Assembly (NCBI RefSeq): GCF_030504645.1
Contig: NZ_JAUKWQ010000001.1
Location: forward strand, 930,001 to 994,000
Direction of reading: 5' to 3'
From: Rhizobium oryzicola
GTDB taxonomy: Bacteria > Pseudomonadota > Alphaproteobacteria > Rhizobiales > Rhizobiaceae
DNA length: 64,000 nucleotides
Shown: piece after piece, positions 62,039 to 64,000 of the stretch
Numbering within the stretch: the first letter of the stretch is position 1
Layout of the letters: each line of letters begins with the position of its first letter
Made by a program: the position numbers and the translations under genes
The notes under the pieces: generated by a model
Told to the model about the DNA's origin: nothing
Seen by the model: only the letters and a program-made list of their open reading frames with translations
Databases searched by the model: none

Positions 62039-62992
62039 ATGACGGACATGCAGACGAAGATGACACAGAGGATGTTGACTGACACTGTTTTGACCCGGCG
62101 CACCGTGCTGGGAGGCGCTGCCGGAATTGCGGCCACCACGTTGATGCCGCTTGCCGCTCGAGCGGAATTTCCCATTCCGGATGTCCTGCCGCTGGAAAAG
62201 ACGGACTATGCGGTGGCGCGCCGCAGCTTCCGCACCAAACTGATCCAGAAGGGACCGGCCCCTGACGATTACAAGCCGCTGGGCGATGCGCCCGGCGCGC
62301 GCAAGGTTCTCTATCCGGGCGGACCGAACGGGTCGATCGGCCTGATTGCATGGATCTCCGATAATCAGGTCCCGACCGAAAAGAAGCCGGCGGTGCTCTT
62401 CCTGCATGGGGGTAACTCCACCGGCGAGGGCCATTGGCTGCTGATGAAATCCTATGTGGATGCCGGCTATGTGGCCATGCTGCCTTCCATGCGCGGCGAA
62501 AACGGCCAGCCTGGCAATTTCTCCGGCTTCTACGACGAAGTGGATGATGTGCTATCCGCCGCGCACTACCTGTCTGAACAGCCGGGCGTCGACAAGTCCC
62601 GCGTCTTCCTGGCAGGCCACAGCGTCGGCGGCACCTTGGCACTGCTATCGGCCATGGCGCATCCCTTCCGGGCGGCGGTGGCCATGGCGGGCAATCCGGA
62701 TGCCTGGCGCTTCTTCAGCCGCTTCTCGCAGGATATTCGCTTCGATGTCAGCGATCCGCAGGAATTCGTCATGCGCTCGGCCGGCTGCTTCGCGCCCAGC
62801 CTCAAATGCCCCATGCTGATGACGCGCGGCACCGAGGAAGGACAGTTCACCGAACGCCACCAGTTGTTCATGTCGCGCGTCAAGGATGCCGGACAGTATA
62901 TCGACGCGATGTCTGTGCCCGGCAACCACAATGGCGCCGTGCCCGGTGAGATTCTGGAAAGCATCCGCTTCTTCAAGGAAAGAAGTGTGTAA
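62039..62992 (+). CDS. Tat-exported alpha/beta hydrolase
   Basis: 317 residues from ATG 62039. Twin-arginine signal TRRTVLGGAAGIAATTLMPL. Domain has FLHGGNSTGEGHW, the nucleophile elbow AGHSVGGTLALL, an acid near TRGTEEGQF, and His in PGNHNGAVPG: prolyl-oligopeptidase-like (dipeptidyl-aminopeptidase/acylaminoacyl-peptidase) plan. Exported; substrate unknown. It occupies the place where helicase and PdeM of the repair cluster would be expected. Confidence 0.82.
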   Translation: MTDMQTKMTQRMLTDTVLTRRTVLGGAAGIAATTLMPLAARAEFPIPDVLPLEKTDYAVARRSFRTKLIQKGPAPDDYKPLGDAPGARKVLYPGGPNGSIGLIAWISDNQVPTEKKPAVLFLHGGNSTGEGHWLLMKSYVDAGYVAMLPSMRGENGQPGNFSGFYDEVDDVLSAAHYLSEQPGVDKSRVFLAGHSVGGTLALLSAMAHPFRAAVAMAGNPDAWRFFSRFSQDIRFDVSDPQEFVMRSAGCFAPSLKCPMLMTRGTEEGQFTERHQLFMSRVKDAGQYIDAMSVPGNHNGAVPGEILESIRFFKERSV

Positions 62993-63003
62993 TGTGAGGG
63001 GGA

Positions 63004-63606
63004 TTATTCCCCCTTGCAAATCGTCGTCCAAAGGGCAGCAGGCGTAAAATCATAACCCGAGCGCATCCATTGCAAAACATCGAAGGGATGCGCGATGATC
63101 ATATCAATGTCCGCGATGGCATACCTTATGGCCTGGAGCGTTCTTTGGCCTGATGCCCTGGTCTGCACAATCTGCGTGTCGATGACCTCGGCATCCTTGC
63201 TGATGAAATCCCTGAGGTTATCGGTGACGAGGATATCGACCTTTGCTCCGAACGCCACAGCCAGCACACCGGCATCCTCGACATCTGAAATTGCCAAGCG
63301 TTCCTCTCCGCCGAGGATCAGGTAAGGATCGAGCGCATCTGGCCCGTAGCGCATGACGTCGATGATCGAGCTGCAATACGCGCTGATCTTGGGCTGAGGG
63401 AGGCTCAGTCGGCGCAGCACAGTTTCGAGAGTCTCGATCATCTCGAAAGAGATGATGAGTTGCGACTTGTCGCTGAGTCCCCATGTTTGGTTGCTGACCA
63501 TGGATACCAACGTCTGGCTTGCCGTATCCTGATGGCCCTTGGCATAGGCCATCAGATTGCTGACGAGAACGTTGACGTCCAACATCACCCGGACCGGACG
63601 ATTCAT
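63004..63606 (-). CDS. PIN-domain toxin-like protein
   Basis: 200 residues. Starts VRVMLDVNVLVSNLMAYAKG with the first PIN Asp, a central SFEMIETLETVLRRL, and VDILVTDNLRDFISKDAEV near the end. Larger than usual VapC toxins (about 130) because of a C-terminal extension of about 60 residues. Partner of the RHH gene directly upstream (gap of 3 bases). Confidence 0.82.
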   Translation of the reverse strand: MNRPVRVMLDVNVLVSNLMAYAKGHQDTASQTLVSMVSNQTWGLSDKSQLIISFEMIETLETVLRRLSLPQPKISAYCSSIIDVMRYGPDALDPYLILGGEERLAISDVEDAGVLAVAFGAKVDILVTDNLRDFISKDAEVIDTQIVQTRASGQRTLQAIRYAIADIDMIIAHPFDVLQWMRSGYDFTPAALWTTICKGE

Positions 63607-63609
63607 TGA

Positions 63610-63966
63610 CTACTTTCGCCCTGCCGCAGCGCGGGAGAGTGCTGTCGCTTCTTCCAGTAGATCGATCTCGCTTGCGCCTTGATCGGCCTTGCCCAACACA
63701 TGTTCTGAAGCGAGATCCCTGGTTGCCTTTTCCAGGCGAACCCGAGCCGCCGCCGCCATCATTTCCCGACCCAGCTTGTTGATCGATTCCTGGTCATCCT
63801 CGGCATTCAACTCCAGAAGAAAATCTCGGACGCCCTTCGGCAAGCCGATGAACACCGTGATCGCGCTGGAGACGGCGTTGGAGACAGACCTGTTTTCCAG
63901 CGAGGCGACGCGCTTTAGCTTCGACGCCGTGTCGCCATCGACATTGGCGGAGATCGTGGAGGCCAT
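63610..63966 (-). CDS. Ribbon-helix-helix antitoxin-like protein
   Basis: 118 residues. The N-terminus STISANVDGDTASKLKRVASLENRSVSNAVSSAITVFI is a CopG/RHH fold; the rest is helical (ESINKLGREMMAAAARVRLEKATRDL) and may bind the PIN protein. An 8-bp inverted repeat just upstream of the start is a likely operator. Antitoxin gene first, as in vapBC. Confidence 0.78.
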   Translation of the reverse strand: MASTISANVDGDTASKLKRVASLENRSVSNAVSSAITVFIGLPKGVRDFLLELNAEDDQESINKLGREMMAAAARVRLEKATRDLASEHVLGKADQGASEIDLLEEATALSRAAAGRK

Positions 63967-63976
63967 CGAACACTCC

Positions 63977-63999
63977 TATAGAAACACCTCATTTCTATA
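63977..63999. promoter_or_regulatory. Inverted repeat upstream of the RHH/PIN module
   Basis: TATAGAAA (63977-63984) and TTTCTATA (63992-63999), spacer 7 bases, starting 11 bases before the RHH start on the minus strand. Likely antitoxin operator. The window ends directly after. Confidence 0.65.
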
Positions 64000-64000
64000 T

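Noticed and set aside
1-64000. CRISPR array or prophage
   Set aside because: No regularly spaced direct repeats, cas genes, or phage structural genes were seen; the palindromic repeats are RIME-like and dispersed.

Overview
The window looks like chromosomal DNA of a Rhizobiaceae bacterium (Agrobacterium/Rhizobium group). Pointers are an AcvB/VirJ-type virulence protein, a betI-betB-betA set, a rhizobial-type (class 3) L-asparaginase, a TIGR03808-like Tat-exported repeat protein, a cisplatin-response-type DNA ligase with its exonuclease, high-GC coding sequence, and several palindromic intergenic elements of the RIME type known from rhizobia. No rRNA, CRISPR array, prophage or conjugation gene was seen; the only RNA gene with certain identity is a tRNA-Gln(UUG).

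Layout. 1-2258: 3' part of pyruvate phosphate dikinase. 2275-8213: brnTA toxin-antitoxin pair, a glycosyltransferase, a DUF1499 membrane protein, an MBL hydrolase, tRNA-Gln, a secreted protein and a MipA/OmpV-like outer membrane protein. 8268-14896: a tightly overlapped eight-gene minus-strand operon (HAD phosphatase, class III aminotransferase, arginase-like hydrolase, two small 4-TM EamA/SMR-like proteins, fatty-acid desaturase, alpha/beta hydrolase, GNAT/FemAB-like transferase). I cannot match this set to a named pathway, and it is the best candidate for an undescribed system. 15013-19129: two-component system, lipoprotein, orphan LacI regulator. 19134-27421: sulfate assimilation: cysH-cysD-cysN on the minus strand, diverging from an Rrf2 regulator followed by a sulfate ABC transporter (sbp-cysT-cysW-cysA). 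27748-30800: small membrane protein coupled to acvB, then a ClC channel. 30970-35301: ECF sigma factor, putative anti-sigma, periplasmic sensor-like protein, DUF1800 and DUF1501 proteins. 35564-40879: a RHH/PIN toxin-antitoxin module, then betI-betB-betA interrupted by a RelE-like/XRE module on the other strand. 41183-46227: EAL-CBS-GGDEF protein, quinone oxidoreductase, a higBA-type module whose toxin is split by a 265-bp MITE-like element, a leader RNA with a 28-codon ORF and intrinsic terminator, and a hydrolase. 46303-54868: asparaginase, esterase, DeoR regulator, DUF4406 protein, two GSTs, LysR regulator, DUF2087 protein, Tat-exported beta-helix protein. 55128-61986: PAS-GAF-GGDEF cyclase, MarR-MFS efflux pair, ligase-associated exonuclease and ATP-dependent ligase. 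62039-64000: Tat-exported hydrolase and a PIN/RHH module.

Functional themes. Sulfur uptake and reduction form one divergent block with its own probable regulator. Choline-to-betaine oxidation is controlled by BetI, which has a perfect 16-bp palindrome upstream. Five toxin-antitoxin modules lie in 64 kb, most with recognisable palindromic operators and one broken. Repeat elements have shaped the region: RIME-like units lie in three intergenic spacers and also form the last codons of betI; a MITE-like insert interrupts higB.
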